From contig NZ_CP050191.1 of the NCBI RefSeq assembly GCF_011745145.1, positions 5,906,473 to 5,970,472 on the forward strand: DNA of 64,000 nucleotides, written 5' to 3'. Both the position numbers and the translations under genes were made by a program. Below, piece after piece: positions 8,135 through 19,346 of this stretch; positions within the stretch are counted from its first letter, which is position 1, and every line of letters begins with the position of its first letter. The notes under the pieces were generated by a model that did not search any database, had not been told where the DNA came from, and worked only from the letters and a program-made list of their open reading frames with translations. This stretch comes from Mycobacterium sp. DL440 (GTDB taxonomy: Bacteria > Actinomycetota > Actinomycetes > Mycobacteriales > Mycobacteriaceae).

Positions 8135-11100
8135 GCCGGCTGATCTTCGAGCACCAGCGCAGGCTGGCCCCGCCGTCCACCCGCAAGGGCACCATCACGA
8201 TCGAGCCGCCGCCCCAGCTGGAGCGGATGGTCCCGCCGTCGCTGCTGCGCCGGGTGCTGCCTTACCTGATCGTCATCCTGATCGTGGGCATGATCGTGGC
8301 GCTGTTCGCCACCGGCATGCGGATGATCTCGCCGACCATGCTGTTCTTCCCGTTCGTACTGCTGCTGGCCGCCACCGCGCTCTACCGCGGCGGCAACAAG
8401 ATGCGCACCGAGGAGGTCGACGCCGAGCGCGCCGACTACCTGCGTTACCTGTCGGTGGTCCGCGACAACGTCCGGGCCCACGCCGCCGAGCAGCGTGCGG
8501 CGCTGGAGTGGTCGCACCCGGAGCCCGAGGCTCTGGCCACCGTTCCGGGCACCCGCCGGCAGTGGGAGCGTGACCCCCGGGACCGCGACTTCCTGGTGCT
8601 GCGCGCCGGGCTGCACGACGTGCCGCTGGATGCCGCCGTCAAGGTCAAGGACACGGCCGACGAGATCGATCTGGAACCGGTGTCGTACAGCACTCTTCGC
8701 GGTCTGCTCGACGTACAGCGGACCGTGCGCGATGCCCCGACCGGCATCGACGTCACCAAGCTCGCCCGGATCACCGTGATCGGTGAGGCCGAGGAAGTCC
8801 GCGACGCGCTGCGGGCCTGGATCGCGCAGGCCGTCGCCTGGCACGACCCGACAATGCTCGGAGTTGCCCTGGCCTCTGCCGACGTCGACTCCGATGCGTG
8901 GTCGTGGCTGAAATGGCTTCCGCACGTGGATATTCCGTCCCAGGCCGACGGTGTCGGCCCGGCTCGGTACCTGACCACCGGCGTCACCGAGCTGCGCGGA
9001 CAACTCGATTCCGCCCTGGCCGGCCGGCCCGCCTTCCCCACGGAAGCGGACCAGGTCCTCAAGCATCTGCTGGTCGTCCTCGACGATCCGGAAGCCGATC
9101 CCGATGACATCGCGCGGCGGCCCGGCCTGACCGGCGTGACCGTGATCCACCGAAGCGACAAGCTGCCCAACCGCGAGCAGTACCCGGATCCCGAGCGGCC
9201 CATCCTGCGGGTCACCGAAGGCCGGATCGAGCGGTGGCAGAGCAGCGGATGGCAGCCCTACGTCGACAAGGCCGACGCGATGTCGGCCGCCGAGGCGGCT
9301 CACATCGCGCGGCGGCTGTCTCGCTGGGACTCCAATCCCGGTTACGTGCGGTCCACCGCCACCGGCGGTGCCACCTTCGGCACGCTGCTCGACATCCCGG
9401 ATGCCTCGTCCCTGGACGTGGCGAGCCTGTGGGCCCCGCGCAACCGCGATGACGAGCTGCGGGTGCCGATCGGCGTCACCGCCACCGGCGAGCCGCTGTA
9501 CTTCGACCTCAAGGACGAGGCCGAGGGCGGCATGGGCCCGCACGGCCTGATGATCGGTATGACGGGCTCGGGCAAGTCCCAGACCCTGATGTCGATCCTG
9601 TTGTCGCTGTTGACCACTCACTCCGCTGAGCGGCTCATCGTGATCTATGCCGACTTCAAGGGTGAGGCCGGAGCCGACATCTTCCGCAACTTCCCGCAGG
9701 TCGTCGCGGTCATCTCGAACATGGCGGAGAAGCGGTCGCTGGCCGACCGGTTCGCCGACACCCTGCGCGGTGAGGTGGCCCGCCGTGAGCAGTTGCTCAA
9801 AGAGGCCGGCCGCCGGGTTCAGGGCAGCGCCTTCAACTCGGTCACCGAGTACGAGGCCGCGATTGCCGCGGGCCATGACCTGCCGCCGATGCCGACGCTG
9901 TTCGTGGTTGCCGACGAGTTCACGCTGATGCTCGCCGAGCATCCCGAGTACGCGGACCTGTTCGATTACGTTGCGCGCAAGGGTCGCTCGTTCCGGATCC
10001 ACATCCTGTTCGCGTCGCAGACTCTCGACGTCGGCCGGATCAAGGACATCGACAAGAACACGTCGTACCGGATCGGCCTGAAGGTGTCCAGCCCCAGCAT
10101 CTCTCGTCAGATCATCGGGGTCGAGGACGCCTATCACATCGAATCGGGTCGCGAGCACAAAGGCGAGGGCTTCCTGGTGCCCGCGCCGGGTGCGGTGCCG
10201 GTCAAGTTCCGCAGCACCTATGTCGACGGCATCTACGACCCGCCGCGGGCCGAGAAGTCGATCGTGGTGCGGGCACTGCCACAGCCGCAGGTGTTCACGG
10301 CTTCCCGGGTCGAGCCCGAGCCTGACACTGTCATCGTCAGCAACGAGCCAGAGTTCGACGCCGCACCGCCGCGCAAGCTGATCGCCACCATCGGTGACCA
10401 GTTGGCCACCTACGGTCCGCAGGCACCGAAGTTGTGGCTGCCGCCGCTGGACGGCGCGATAGCCCTGGACGACGTGTTGGCCCGCACCGAGATCGAGCCC
10501 GGTCAACTGCGTTGGCCGCTGGGCGAGATCGACAAGCCGTTCGAGATGCGCCGCGACGCATTGGTGTTCGACGCCAACTCGTCGGCAGCCAACGTGCTGA
10601 TCCACGGTGGCCCGCGCTCGGGCAAGTCGACCGCACTGCAGACCTTCGTTCTGTCGGCTGCGGCGCTGCACTCGCCGAGCGAGGTGAGCTTCTACTGCCT
10701 GGATTACGGCGGCGGGCAGCTGGCCGGCCTGGCGGATCTGGCGCACGTCGGCAGTGTGGCCACGCCGCTGGAGCCCGAGCGCATCCGCCGTACCTTCGGT
10801 GAGCTCGAGCAGCTGCTGCGGGCGCGCCAACAGCAGGGCGCGGTGAGCCGTCAGCGCGGTGGTTATTCCGATGGCTACGGCAACGTATTTTTGGTCGTCG
10901 ACAACCTGTACGCGTTCAGCCGCGACAACACCGACACGTTCAACACACGTAATCCGTTGCTGGCCAAGGTGACCGAGCTGGCCAACACCGGGTTGGCCTA
11001 CGGCATCCACGTCGTGATCACCACCCCGAACTGGCTCGAAGTGCCGCTGGCGATGCGTGACGGCCTGGGCCTGCGCCTGGAGCTCAAGCTGCACGACAGC

Positions 11101-12099
11101 CACGACAGCATCGTGCGGGTGGTGGGTGCGCTGCGCCGTCCGGCCGAGTCGGTGCCGGCCGATCAGCCGGGCCGCGGCCTGACCATGGCCGCCGAGCACT
11201 TCCTGTTCGCCGAGCCGGAACTGAGCGACATCGCCGTCATCAACTCCCGCTACCCGGGTCAGAGCGCACCGCCGGTGCGGTTGCTGCCCACCGCGTTGGC
11301 CCCCGCCGCGCTGGCGCCGCTATACCCGGCCCCGGAGCGGGTGGTCATCGGGCAGCGCGAAGAGGACCTGGCGTCGGTGGTGCTCGACTTCAAGGACAAC
11401 CCGCTGCTGGCGGTGTTCGGCGATACGAAGTCGGGGAAGACCACGCTGCTGCGTCACATCATCCGGACAATCCGGGAGAACTCCCGGCCGGACGAGGTGG
11501 CCTTCACCGTCGTCGACCGACGGCTGCATCTGGTGGAGGAGCCGTTGTTCCCGGACAACGAGTACACCGCCAACATCGACCGCGTGCTGCCCGCGATGCT
11601 GGGTCTGTCGGCACTCATCGAGAAGCGCCGTCCGCCGGCCGGTTTGAGCCCGCAGGAACTCAGCGCGTGGAATCAGCGGACGGGACCCGACGGCCACATC
11701 CACTACCTGATCATCGACGACGTCGACCAGATCCCCGACGGCCCCGCGGTCAGCGGTCCGTTCGCCGGGCAACGCCCGTGGACGAACATCGTCGGATTGT
11801 TGGCCGAGGCGACCGATCTGGGTCTGCGCGTCATCGTGACGGCCCGGGCGACTGGATCGGCGCACGCCGTGATGACGGCACCGCTGCTCCGTCGCCTCAA
11901 TGATCTGCAGGCGACCACGCTGATGCTGTCGGGCAATCCGGCCGACAGCGGCAAGCTCCGCGGTCATCGGTTCGCCCGGTTCCCCGCGGGACGCGGCATG
12001 TTGCTCGGCGGCGGCGACGCGCCCGAGTTCGTCCAGCTCGTCAACCCACTCATCGATGACACGGCACTTTCCGTGAACAACGGGAGAAAGGAATTCTGA
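8131..12099 (+). CDS. eccC3: ESX-3 FtsK/SpoIIIE ATPase EccC3
   Basis: This 1322-residue motor of the ESX-3 channel is one unsplit polypeptide. Two membrane helices lie near residues 43-85, then a linker domain and three FtsK-like ATPase domains. P-loops are MTGSGKSQ (about 477), GGPRSGKST (826-834) and GDTKSGKTT (1097-1105). Walker B is canonical in domain 1 (VVADEF, D595-E596), reads VVDNL in domain 2, and is IIDDVD in domain 3. This agrees with the known pattern in which only the first domain needs to hydrolyse ATP while the others bind substrate signals. The stop codon overlaps the PE start by one base (TGATG). Confidence 0.95.
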   Translation: MSRLIFEHQRRLAPPSTRKGTITIEPPPQLERMVPPSLLRRVLPYLIVILIVGMIVALFATGMRMISPTMLFFPFVLLLAATALYRGGNKMRTEEVDAERADYLRYLSVVRDNVRAHAAEQRAALEWSHPEPEALATVPGTRRQWERDPRDRDFLVLRAGLHDVPLDAAVKVKDTADEIDLEPVSYSTLRGLLDVQRTVRDAPTGIDVTKLARITVIGEAEEVRDALRAWIAQAVAWHDPTMLGVALASADVDSDAWSWLKWLPHVDIPSQADGVGPARYLTTGVTELRGQLDSALAGRPAFPTEADQVLKHLLVVLDDPEADPDDIARRPGLTGVTVIHRSDKLPNREQYPDPERPILRVTEGRIERWQSSGWQPYVDKADAMSAAEAAHIARRLSRWDSNPGYVRSTATGGATFGTLLDIPDASSLDVASLWAPRNRDDELRVPIGVTATGEPLYFDLKDEAEGGMGPHGLMIGMTGSGKSQTLMSILLSLLTTHSAERLIVIYADFKGEAGADIFRNFPQVVAVISNMAEKRSLADRFADTLRGEVARREQLLKEAGRRVQGSAFNSVTEYEAAIAAGHDLPPMPTLFVVADEFTLMLAEHPEYADLFDYVARKGRSFRIHILFASQTLDVGRIKDIDKNTSYRIGLKVSSPSISRQIIGVEDAYHIESGREHKGEGFLVPAPGAVPVKFRSTYVDGIYDPPRAEKSIVVRALPQPQVFTASRVEPEPDTVIVSNEPEFDAAPPRKLIATIGDQLATYGPQAPKLWLPPLDGAIALDDVLARTEIEPGQLRWPLGEIDKPFEMRRDALVFDANSSAANVLIHGGPRSGKSTALQTFVLSAAALHSPSEVSFYCLDYGGGQLAGLADLAHVGSVATPLEPERIRRTFGELEQLLRARQQQGAVSRQRGGYSDGYGNVFLVVDNLYAFSRDNTDTFNTRNPLLAKVTELANTGLAYGIHVVITTPNWLEVPLAMRDGLGLRLELKLHDSHDSIVRVVGALRRPAESVPADQPGRGLTMAAEHFLFAEPELSDIAVINSRYPGQSAPPVRLLPTALAPAALAPLYPAPERVVIGQREEDLASVVLDFKDNPLLAVFGDTKSGKTTLLRHIIRTIRENSRPDEVAFTVVDRRLHLVEEPLFPDNEYTANIDRVLPAMLGLSALIEKRRPPAGLSPQELSAWNQRTGPDGHIHYLIIDDVDQIPDGPAVSGPFAGQRPWTNIVGLLAEATDLGLRVIVTARATGSAHAVMTAPLLRRLNDLQATTLMLSGNPADSGKLRGHRFARFPAGRGMLLGGGDAPEFVQLVNPLIDDTALSVNNGRKEF

Positions 12100-12410
12100 T
12101 GACATTGCGAGTAGTCCCAGAAGGATTGACCGCGGCCAGCGCGGCCGTGGAGGCGCTCACCGCGCGCCTGGCCGCGGCTCACGCTGCGGCCGCCCCCCTC
12201 GTCTCGGCGGTGATCCCGCCGGCGGCCGACGCGGTGTCGCTGCAGACTGCGACGGGGTTCAGCGTCCACGGTGCCCAGCACTCGGCGCTGGCGGCTCAGG
12301 GTGTGGAGGAGCTCGGACGCTCGGGCGTCGGCGTCGGCGAGTCCGGTGCCAGCTACATCACCGGTGACGCGATGGCGGCTTCGTCCTACCTGACTGCGCG
12401 CGGCATCTGA
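12099..12410 (+). CDS. PE-family protein, PE5-like
   Basis: This 103-residue single-domain PE protein starts [20 protein letters not shown], with the Pro-Glu signature at residues 7-8. It carries a YxxxD secretion motif near its end (SYITGD). PE proteins pair with a PPE partner as a helical heterodimer and are exported by ESX systems. The next gene, 1 bp away, encodes that PPE partner. Position in ESX-3 corresponds to Rv0285/PE5. Confidence 0.92.
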   Translation: MTLRVVPEGLTAASAAVEALTARLAAAHAAAAPLVSAVIPPAADAVSLQTATGFSVHGAQHSALAAQGVEELGRSGVGVGESGASYITGDAMAASSYLTARGI

Positions 12411-12411
12411 G

Positions 12412-13989
12412 ATGACTGCCCCCATTTGGATGGCCCTACCACCCGAGGTGCACTCGACGCTGCTTGCCAGTGGTCCAGGCGCCGGGTCGTTGCTGGCCGC
12501 CGCGGGGGCCTGGCAGTCGCTGAGCACCGAATATGCCTCGGCGGCAGCAGAACTCACCAGCGTGCTCGGTGCAGTGCAGGCCGGGTCCTGGGAGGGGCCG
12601 AGCTCGGAGCAGTACATCGCCGCGCACGGGCCCTACCTGACCTGGCTGGCGCAGCAGAGCGCGAACAGCGCTGCGGTGGCCGTGCAGCACGAGACCGCGG
12701 CCGCGGCGTACACCACGGCGGTGGCGGCCATGCCAACCATGCCCGAGCTGGCCGTCAACCATGTGGTGCACGGTGTCTTGTTGGCGACGAACTTCTTCGG
12801 CATCAACATGATTCCAATCGCGGTCAACGAGGCCGATTACGTCCGGATGTGGATCCAGGCGGCCACCACCATGGCCACCTACCAGGCCGTCTCCGGGGCT
12901 GCGGTGATGGCGGCTCCGAGCAGCATGCCTTCGCCGATGCTGCTCAAGCCGGGGGCGGGGGAGGCCGGCGCCGCCTCGGCCAACGCGCAGCAGATGATGG
13001 CGCAGGGCACTGCGACGGATTCGGGTTCGGCGCTGACCAACGCCGACGCGACCGCCACCAACGAGTACCCGAACCTGCCGCAGTGGCTGGTGGACTACCT
13101 CGGCAATGACTCGATGATCGGCGGCAAAGAGCTGCTGACGTTCCTCAACGATCCGCTCGGAACGATCCAGCAGATGCTTACGGACCTGATGACCAACCCG
13201 GCGGGCTTTCTGACCACCTGGGGTCCATTCTTGGCCGGTGTGCTCTATCAGTTGATCCTTCAGCCGGTGGGTTGGGGAACGTGGATCGGCGTTGCGCTGA
13301 CGCCGTTCCTGGCCCCGCTGCTCGGCATGGGCCTTGCCGCACTGGGATTCCTCGGTCTGCTGCCCACCGACGACGTTGCGCCGGGCGATGTTCCGGCCGA
13401 CGGGGATGCTCCGGTGGCACCGGCGCGGGGCGATCAGGGGCTGCCCATGGCAGGCCTGTCCCCGGCCGGTATCGGTGGTGGCGCCGCGGCCGCTCCTGCT
13501 CCGGGCGCTGCGCCCGCCTCGGCGGGGGTTGCCGCGCCGGCCCCAGTCGCCGCCGCGGCGTTCGCGCCCTATGCGGTGATGGGCAGCGACCCCGACGAGG
13601 GTTTCAGCCCGACGGTGGGCGGCAAGTCCAGTGCACACGCACCGGCCGCCGGCATTCCTGCGGCGGCCTCGGGGGTTGCCGCGTCGCTCGCGGCACGGCG
13701 CAAGCGTCGTCGGAAGCGTGGTGCGGCACTGGAAGACCACGCCTATGCCGACGCCTACATGGATTACGAGCAGCCCGACCCAGACCCCGCGCCGCCGTCT
13801 GAGCCACGGGTGCGGGCATCCGAAAGTGGTGCCGACGCCATGGGATTCACCGGAACCGGGACCAAATCCGATTCCACCGCGGCCGGGCTGACCACGCTGG
13901 CCGGCGAGAGCTACGACGAAAGTCCCGCCTCGCCGATGCTGCCCGGTTCCTGGGAACCCGGCGATTCGCAAGGGGGTACCCCCAGCTGA
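12412..13989 (+). CDS. PPE-family protein, PPE4-like
   Basis: This 525-residue protein opens [18 protein letters not shown], the PPE signature. [21 protein letters not shown] follows in the helical hairpin tip region that EspG3 recognises. The PPE domain ends near residue 175. Beyond it come hydrophobic segments (around 265-320), an Ala/Pro/Gly-rich linker, a basic patch ([10 protein letters not shown]) and an acidic C-terminus. The partner PE is encoded just upstream. PPE4 with PE5 is linked to siderophore-mediated iron uptake in M. tuberculosis. The long Ala/Pro-rich part is typical of the mycobacterial orthologues. Confidence 0.92.
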   Translation: MTAPIWMALPPEVHSTLLASGPGAGSLLAAAGAWQSLSTEYASAAAELTSVLGAVQAGSWEGPSSEQYIAAHGPYLTWLAQQSANSAAVAVQHETAAAAYTTAVAAMPTMPELAVNHVVHGVLLATNFFGINMIPIAVNEADYVRMWIQAATTMATYQAVSGAAVMAAPSSMPSPMLLKPGAGEAGAASANAQQMMAQGTATDSGSALTNADATATNEYPNLPQWLVDYLGNDSMIGGKELLTFLNDPLGTIQQMLTDLMTNPAGFLTTWGPFLAGVLYQLILQPVGWGTWIGVALTPFLAPLLGMGLAALGFLGLLPTDDVAPGDVPADGDAPVAPARGDQGLPMAGLSPAGIGGGAAAAPAPGAAPASAGVAAPAPVAAAAFAPYAVMGSDPDEGFSPTVGGKSSAHAPAAGIPAAASGVAASLAARRKRRRKRGAALEDHAYADAYMDYEQPDPDPAPPSEPRVRASESGADAMGFTGTGTKSDSTAAGLTTLAGESYDESPASPMLPGSWEPGDSQGGTPS

Positions 13990-14050
13990 CCAGATCATCT
14001 TCACGACGTTCGACGCACCGCCAAATGTCTACGATCCGAAAGGAAAATCC

Positions 14051-14344
14051 ATGAGTCTGTTGGATGCTCACATCCCCCAGCTGATCGCTTCCGAGGCCGC
14101 CTTCGGCGCCAAGGCCGCACTGATGCGCAGCACCATCGCGCAGGCCGAGCAGGCCGCCATGTCGTCCCAGGCCTTCCACATGGGCGAGGCCTCGGCCGCG
14201 TTCCAGGCCGCACACGCCCGATTCGTCGAGGTGTCGGCAAAGGTCAACGGGCTGCTGGACATCGCGCAGCTCAACCTCGGTGACGCCGCGGGCACCTACG
14301 TCGCCCAGGACGCCGCCGCTGCCAGCACCTACACCTCGGTCTAA
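14051..14344 (+). CDS. esxG: ESX-3 secreted protein EsxG (WXG100-like)
   Basis: This 97-residue helix-turn-helix hairpin protein is the partner of EsxH. The turn has a SxG-type variant (around SSQAFHMGE) in place of WxG, as in other EsxG proteins. The YxxxD export signal is present as [11 protein letters not shown] near the C-terminus. A purine-rich AAAGGAAAA precedes the ATG. EsxG-EsxH forms a 1:1 heterodimer secreted by ESX-3 and needed for iron and zinc homeostasis. Confidence 0.95.
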   Translation: MSLLDAHIPQLIASEAAFGAKAALMRSTIAQAEQAAMSSQAFHMGEASAAFQAAHARFVEVSAKVNGLLDIAQLNLGDAAGTYVAQDAAAASTYTSV

Positions 14345-14373
14345 CCGAATCACCCCCGGATACAGGAGTTTTC

Positions 14374-14661
14374 ATGTCTCAGATCATGTACAACTACCCG
14401 GCCATGCTGGCTCACGCCGGTGAGATGAACACTTACTCGGCTGCCCTGCACGCCGTCGGTGCCGACATCGCCAGTGAGCAGGCCGCGCTGAGCAGTGCCT
14501 GGCAAGGTGACACCGGTATGACCTACCAGGCCTGGCAGGCCCAGTGGAACCAGGCCATGGAAGAGCTGACCCGGGCCTACCGTGCCATGGCGTCCACTCA
14601 CGAGATGAACACCATGTCGATGAGCGCGCGCGACGCCGCTGAAGGCGCCAAGTGGGGCTGA
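14374..14661 (+). CDS. esxH: ESX-3 secreted protein EsxH (WXG100)
   Basis: This 95-residue WXG100 protein has W43-Q44-G45 in the turn and near-identity to M. tuberculosis EsxH over the core ([21 protein letters not shown]). The reported zinc site of the M. tuberculosis protein uses H14, H70, H76 and E77. Here H14, H76 and E77 are present but residue 70 is Arg, so zinc binding may be weaker or different. It follows esxG by 29 bp and is coupled to espG3. Secreted as a heterodimer with EsxG. Confidence 0.95.
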   Translation: MSQIMYNYPAMLAHAGEMNTYSAALHAVGADIASEQAALSSAWQGDTGMTYQAWQAQWNQAMEELTRAYRAMASTHEMNTMSMSARDAAEGAKWG

Positions 14662-14694
14662 TGCCGGTGGCTTTCTGGAGCCGGAGGCTCCGCA

Positions 14695-15609
14695 TTGAAC
14701 ACCGGAGCTAACGCCGTCGAGCTCACCACCGATCAGGCCTGGTACCTCGCCGAGGTACTCGGCGCCGGGGCGTACCCGTGGGTGCTGGCCATCACGCCTC
14801 CCTACAGCGAACCGGCACAGCAGCCCGGCTTTGCCGCCGAACAGGCCGCTGAACTGACCCGGATGGGCGTGCTCGACGCCGGTGGTGGAGTCAATCCGCG
14901 GGTGGCGCAATGGGTTCGGCTGGCCTGCCGACCGACCCAATGGCTGGACCTGCGGTTTGTCTCCGGGCCGGGGGATCTCCTGCGCGGCATTGTGGCCCGT
15001 AGAGACGGTCGCACGGTTGTGGTCTTGCGAAACGCGCAGTTGGTGACGTTCACCGAAATGGACATCACCCACCCGCACGGCCTGGGTCCGGTGCTCACGG
15101 CTGGGCTGTCGCAGCGCAGGCCGGCGCGGTTCGACGAGTTCGCGTTGCCGGCCGCGGCCGGCGCCCGTGCCGACGAGCAGATCCGCAACGGCAGCCCGCT
15201 GACCGAAGTGCTGGGATTCCTCGGAGTCCCGGCCTCGGCCCGCCCGATCGTGGAGGCGGTGTTCGACGGACGGCGGACGTACGTCGAGATCGTGGCCGGC
15301 GAGCACCGCGACGGCCACCGGGTCACCACCCAGGTGGGGGTCAGCATCATCGACACCCCCGGGGGCCGGATTCTGGTCTCCCCGTCGAAAGCCTTCGACG
15401 GGGAGTGGATTTCGACCTTCACGGCGGGAACTGCCGACGCGATCGCGATGGCGATCGAACGGCTCACCGCCTCCCTGCCGAGCGGCTCGTGGTTCCCCGA
15501 CCAACCGCTCATCCGCGACTTCGACAGCGAAGTCGTCAACAACGATTTATCCAATCGCGATGTATCCCATCGAGATTCGCGCTCCATGAGAAGAACCCAG
15601 AAAGCATAG
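14695..15609 (+). CDS. espG3: ESX-3 PE/PPE chaperone EspG3
   Basis: This 304-residue cytosolic chaperone binds the tip of ESX-3 PPE proteins. The N-terminal region ([20 protein letters not shown], then [12 protein letters not shown]) is a strong EspG3 match. The start is a TTG at 14695, chosen because GGAGG lies 7 bp upstream and the preceding ATG at 14661 is out of frame. The last about 30 residues (from [11 protein letters not shown]) form a polar, Asn/Asp/Ser/Arg-rich tail coded by locally AT-richer DNA and seem to be an extension beyond the conserved fold. It lies just upstream of eccD3 in the same operon. Confidence 0.92.
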   Translation: MNTGANAVELTTDQAWYLAEVLGAGAYPWVLAITPPYSEPAQQPGFAAEQAAELTRMGVLDAGGGVNPRVAQWVRLACRPTQWLDLRFVSGPGDLLRGIVARRDGRTVVVLRNAQLVTFTEMDITHPHGLGPVLTAGLSQRRPARFDEFALPAAAGARADEQIRNGSPLTEVLGFLGVPASARPIVEAVFDGRRTYVEIVAGEHRDGHRVTTQVGVSIIDTPGGRILVSPSKAFDGEWISTFTAGTADAIAMAIERLTASLPSGSWFPDQPLIRDFDSEVVNNDLSNRDVSHRDSRSMRRTQKA

Positions 15610-15611
15610 GA

Positions 15612-17045
15612 ATGTCCGACAACACTGTGATGCCGATCGTCCGGGTGGCCGTGCTGGCCGCTGGAGACGACGGTGGCCGGCTGACCGAGATGGCCCTGCC
15701 GTCCGAGCTGCCGCTGCGCGAGATTCTGCCCGCGGTCCAGCGCATCGTGCTGCCCCCCAACGCCGGGGGCGACCGTGCCGGTAGCGGCGACAACGGCGCC
15801 GACGACCCGGTGCGGCTCAGCCTGGCCCCGGTGGGCGGTGCGCCCTACAGCCTGGACGCCACGCTCGACACCGTCGGTGTGGTGGACGGGGATCTGCTTG
15901 CGCTGCAGGCCGTTCCTGCCGGCCCGGCTGCCCCGCGCATCGTCGAGGACATCGCCGACGCGGCCGTGATCTTCTCGGCTTCCCGCCGCCGCCCTTGGGG
16001 CGCCGCGCACATCGCGCGGGGCGCGGCACTGGCCCTGATCGGGCTGATCCTGGTGGGCACCGGCCTGGCCGTCGCCCACCGCGTGCTGACTGGTGAGCTG
16101 CTCGGGCTGTTCGTGGTCGGCGGTATCGCCATCGCCACCGTGCTCGCCGCGCTGTCGACCCGGGGCCGGTCGGGGGCTCTGGCCACCGCGTTGGCTGTCA
16201 CCGCACTCGTCCCCGTCGCCGCGGCATTCGCACTCGGTGTGCCAGGCGATTTCGGTGCGGCCAGCATCCTGCTCGCCGCGGCCGGAGTGGCCGCATGGTC
16301 GTTGATCAGCATGGCCAGCTCGCCCGACGATCGGGGCATCGCGGTGTTCACCGCGACCACGGTGGCCGGAGTCGGGGTGTTGTTGGTGGCCGGTGCGGCC
16401 TCGCTGTGGGAGATCAACTCGACCGTGATCGGGTGTGCCCTGATCCTGATCGCCCTGGTGGTCACCGTGCAGGCCGCGCAACTGTCCGCGATGTGGGCCC
16501 GCTTCCCGCTGCCGGTCATTCCGGCGCCGGGTGATCCGTCTCCGTCGGCACATCCGCTTTCGGTGCTGGCCGACCTGCCGCGCCGGGTCCGGGTGAGCCA
16601 GTCGCATCAGACCGGCGTGATCGCCGCGGGTGTGCTGCTCGGTGTCGCCGGATCGGTGGCCCTGGTCGCTTCGCCGACCGCCTCGCCGTGGGCTTGGTAT
16701 GTCGTGGTCGCTGCCGCGCTCGGCGCCGTCCTGCGGGCTCGCGTGTGGGACTCGGCTTCCTGCAAGGCCTGGCTGTTGGGGCATCCGTACCTGCTGTCCG
16801 TTGTCCTGTTGGCAGCCTTCGCGATTGACGGCCGGTACCAGGCCGCCTGGTTGGCGCTGGCGGTGCTCGCGGTGCTCGTCGTGGTGTGGGTTTTCGCCGC
16901 ACTGAATCCGCGGGCGGCGTCGCCGGACACCTACTCGCTGCCGATGCGGCGCCTGGTGGGCTTCCTGGCGACCGGGCTCGACGCTTCGCTGATTCCGGTG
17001 ATGGCCTTCCTCATCGGGCTGTTCAGCCTCGTTCTCGACAGGTGA
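15612..17045 (+). CDS. eccD3: ESX-3 membrane channel component EccD3
   Basis: This 477-residue protein has an N-terminal ubiquitin-like domain (about 5-100, PIVRVAVLAAG ... LSLAPVGGAPYSLDATLDTVG) followed by 11 predicted hydrophobic segments from about residue 135 to the C-terminus. EccD forms dimers that line the type VII membrane complex. ATG 15612 starts 2 bp after the espG3 stop codon. Length is close to the 472 residues I recall for the M. tuberculosis protein. Confidence 0.94.
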   Translation: MSDNTVMPIVRVAVLAAGDDGGRLTEMALPSELPLREILPAVQRIVLPPNAGGDRAGSGDNGADDPVRLSLAPVGGAPYSLDATLDTVGVVDGDLLALQAVPAGPAAPRIVEDIADAAVIFSASRRRPWGAAHIARGAALALIGLILVGTGLAVAHRVLTGELLGLFVVGGIAIATVLAALSTRGRSGALATALAVTALVPVAAAFALGVPGDFGAASILLAAAGVAAWSLISMASSPDDRGIAVFTATTVAGVGVLLVAGAASLWEINSTVIGCALILIALVVTVQAAQLSAMWARFPLPVIPAPGDPSPSAHPLSVLADLPRRVRVSQSHQTGVIAAGVLLGVAGSVALVASPTASPWAWYVVVAAALGAVLRARVWDSASCKAWLLGHPYLLSVVLLAAFAIDGRYQAAWLALAVLAVLVVVWVFAALNPRAASPDTYSLPMRRLVGFLATGLDASLIPVMAFLIGLFSLVLDR

Positions 17046-17052
17046 TGAATCG

Positions 17053-18429
17053 GTGATCCACAAAACCCTGGGTGTTCTGGCCACAGCCGGTCTGGTGCTG
17101 TTGGTCGGCTCCCCGTCGGCGGGTGCGGTCAGCCCGCCCGAGGTCGACCCGCAGATCGCCCCACCGGCCGGCAGCGCCGGCCCGGTGGAAGCGATGGCGC
17201 AGCGTTCGGCATGCGTCACCACCGAGGCGAGGCCGGGTACCGATCCCGGAGCAGTCAACCCGAATCAGCTCGCGCTCAACCTGTCCGGTGCGTGGAAGCA
17301 GAGCCGCGGACAGGGCCAGACCGTCGCCGTCATCGACACCGGGGTACAGCCAGGACCACGGTTGCCCCCCGTCGAGGGCGGTGGAGACTTCATCGAATCC
17401 ACTGACGGCCTGACCGACTGTGACGGCCATGGCACCGCGGTCGCCGGGCTCATCGCCGGCCAACCCGGAGCCGACGGATTTTCTGGGGTGGCGCCGGAAG
17501 CCCGGTTGATCTCGATCCGGCAGAACTCACCGCGATTCGCCCCGCGCACTCCGAGCGCCGATGCCGCTCAGACCCGCGCCGCAGCGGATGTGGCCAGTCT
17601 GGCCCGGGCCGTGGTGCGCGCCGCCGACATGGGTGCGCGCGTCATCAACATCTCGGTGGTGACGTGCCTGCCCGCCGACAAACAGATCGACCAGACCGAA
17701 CTCGGTGCGGCACTGCGTTATGCGGCGCTCGAGAAGGACGCGGTCATCATCGCGGCCGCGGGCAACACCCAGGGCGGGGTCACCACCGGGTCCGCGTGCG
17801 GGTCCAATCCGCTGTCCGGAACTCCGAACGATCCGCGCAACTGGGCCGGCGTTTCCTCGGTGTCGATCCCGTCGTGGTGGCAGCCCTACGTGTTGTCGGT
17901 CGGCGCACTCAACGCCACCGGCCAGCCGTCGGGATTCACCATGGCCGGACCCTGGGTGGGGATCTCGGCGCCGGGCGAGAACATCTCCTCGGTGAGCAAC
18001 GCACCCGGCGGAGGGTTGGCCAATGCGCTGCCCACCGACCAGGGCAAGCTGATTCCGCTCAGCGGCACCAGCTACGCCACGGCCTACGTGTCCGGCGTTG
18101 CGGCCTTGGTGCGCAGCAAGTTTCCCGATCTGAACGCACGCCAGGTGATGCACCGGTTGACCACGACGGCCCAGGGCGCCGCCCGCTCGCCGTCGAACGT
18201 CATCGGCGCCGGCGGTGTCGATCCGGTGGCCGCACTCACCTGGGATGTCGCCGACATGCCGCTGGACGGACCGGTGGCTCCCGCAGGCAAACCCATTGCC
18301 GCACCACCAGAACCAGCTCCGCGTGACAACACCGGCCGAATCGTCGCCTTCGCCGGCACCGGAGCACTTGCGCTGGCGGCCATCGCCGTCGCCTTCGCCG
18401 CATACCGACGGAAGGACCCCACCACATGA
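17053..18429 (+). CDS. mycP3: ESX-3 mycosin protease MycP3
   Basis: This 458-residue membrane-anchored subtilisin has a signal sequence (about 1-25), a propeptide-like segment, and a peptidase domain with catalytic Asp95 (VAVIDTGV), His126 (DGHGTAVAG) and Ser340 (SGTSYATAYVSG). A Pro-rich linker and a C-terminal membrane helix follow (about 428-450). Mycosins cap and stabilise the ESX complex on the periplasmic side. It starts at GTG 17053, 7 bp after eccD3, and overlaps eccE3 by 4 bp. Confidence 0.95.
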   Translation: MIHKTLGVLATAGLVLLVGSPSAGAVSPPEVDPQIAPPAGSAGPVEAMAQRSACVTTEARPGTDPGAVNPNQLALNLSGAWKQSRGQGQTVAVIDTGVQPGPRLPPVEGGGDFIESTDGLTDCDGHGTAVAGLIAGQPGADGFSGVAPEARLISIRQNSPRFAPRTPSADAAQTRAAADVASLARAVVRAADMGARVINISVVTCLPADKQIDQTELGAALRYAALEKDAVIIAAAGNTQGGVTTGSACGSNPLSGTPNDPRNWAGVSSVSIPSWWQPYVLSVGALNATGQPSGFTMAGPWVGISAPGENISSVSNAPGGGLANALPTDQGKLIPLSGTSYATAYVSGVAALVRSKFPDLNARQVMHRLTTTAQGAARSPSNVIGAGGVDPVAALTWDVADMPLDGPVAPAGKPIAAPPEPAPRDNTGRIVAFAGTGALALAAIAVAFAAYRRKDPTT

Positions 18430-19346
18430 CCGCCCGACTCGCGCTGGCGTCGCTGTTCATCGTCGCAGCCGTCCTGGCCCGGCCATGGCAGACCAACACC
18501 GAACGGTGGGTGCTCGGAGTCTCCGTGGCGGCAGTGGTGCTGTTGCTGGCCTGGTGGGGCGGGTTGTTCCTGACCACCAGGCTCGCCCGGCACCTGGGGA
18601 TGTGGCGTCGCAACCACTCCAAGAACGACGCGGCCGAGCAGTCGGACGCGGAGACCGTCACGCTGCGCGTCGATCCCGCGGACCCGGCCCAGTTGCCGGT
18701 GGTGGTCAGCTACCTGGACCGCTACGGCATCCGCTGCGACAAGGTCAGGATCACCCACCGCGACGCCGGCGGCGCCCGCCGCAGCTGGATCAGCCTGACC
18801 GTGGCAGCTGTGGACAATCTCGATGCGCTCCGCGCTCGTTCGTCGCGAATCCCGTTGCGGGACACCACCGAGATCGTCGGGCGCCGGCTCGCCGATCACC
18901 TGCGTGAGCAGGGCTGGACGGTCACGCTCGTCGGCGGGGTGGATTCCCCGCTGCCCGACCCGGGCAAGGAAACCTGGCGCGGGGTGAAGGACGATTCGGG
19001 ATTCGTTGCGGCCTACCGCGTCAGCGTCGGCGACAAGCTGGACGCCGTGCTGGCCGGGATCGGCGCGCTGCCGGCCCAGGAGACCTGGACGGCCCTGGAG
19101 TTCACCGGATCTCCCACCCAACCGCAGCTGACTGTGGGGGCGGCGATCCGCACCGAGGACCGGCCCGCACGCAAGGCGCCCCTGGCAGGCCTGAAACCGG
19201 CAGGCGGCCGGCACCGTCCGGCGTTGGCGGCGCTCAACCCGTTGTCCGCTGACCGTCTGGACGGCACTCCCGCCGAGCCGCCGCAGGCGCTGCTGCACCG
19301 GTCAGTCGAACATGAAATCCCGCAGGAAGCGGGTCATCCGGCGTAG
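18426..19346 (+). CDS. eccE3: ESX-3 membrane component EccE3
   Basis: This 306-residue protein has two N-terminal membrane helices (about 4-20 and 27-50) and a soluble domain (EccE core: LDRYGIRCDKVRITHRD ... RRLADHLREQGWTVTL). EccE sits at the periphery of the ESX membrane complex. The ATG overlaps the mycP3 stop codon by 4 bp, and it closes the ESX-3 cluster. Its last 45 bp overlap the 3' end of the convergent hydrolase gene. Confidence 0.93.
   Translation: MTARLALASLFIVAAVLARPWQTNTERWVLGVSVAAVVLLLAWWGGLFLTTRLARHLGMWRRNHSKNDAAEQSDAETVTLRVDPADPAQLPVVVSYLDRYGIRCDKVRITHRDAGGARRSWISLTVAAVDNLDALRARSSRIPLRDTTEIVGRRLADHLREQGWTVTLVGGVDSPLPDPGKETWRGVKDDSGFVAAYRVSVGDKLDAVLAGIGALPAQETWTALEFTGSPTQPQLTVGAAIRTEDRPARKAPLAGLKPAGGRHRPALAALNPLSADRLDGTPAEPPQALLHRSVEHEIPQEAGHPA

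Noticed and set aside
7861..11199. A 1112-codon open frame on the minus strand opposite eccB3/eccC3
   Set aside because: It is a GC-driven shadow of eccC3: composition is His/Arg/Gly/Gln-rich with no domain, and the plus strand has unmistakable EccC motifs.
14802..17258. An 818-codon minus-strand open frame opposite espG3/eccD3
   Set aside because: Its translation is dominated by Gly/Arg/His/Pro runs without any motif; the plus strand encodes conserved ESX-3 proteins.
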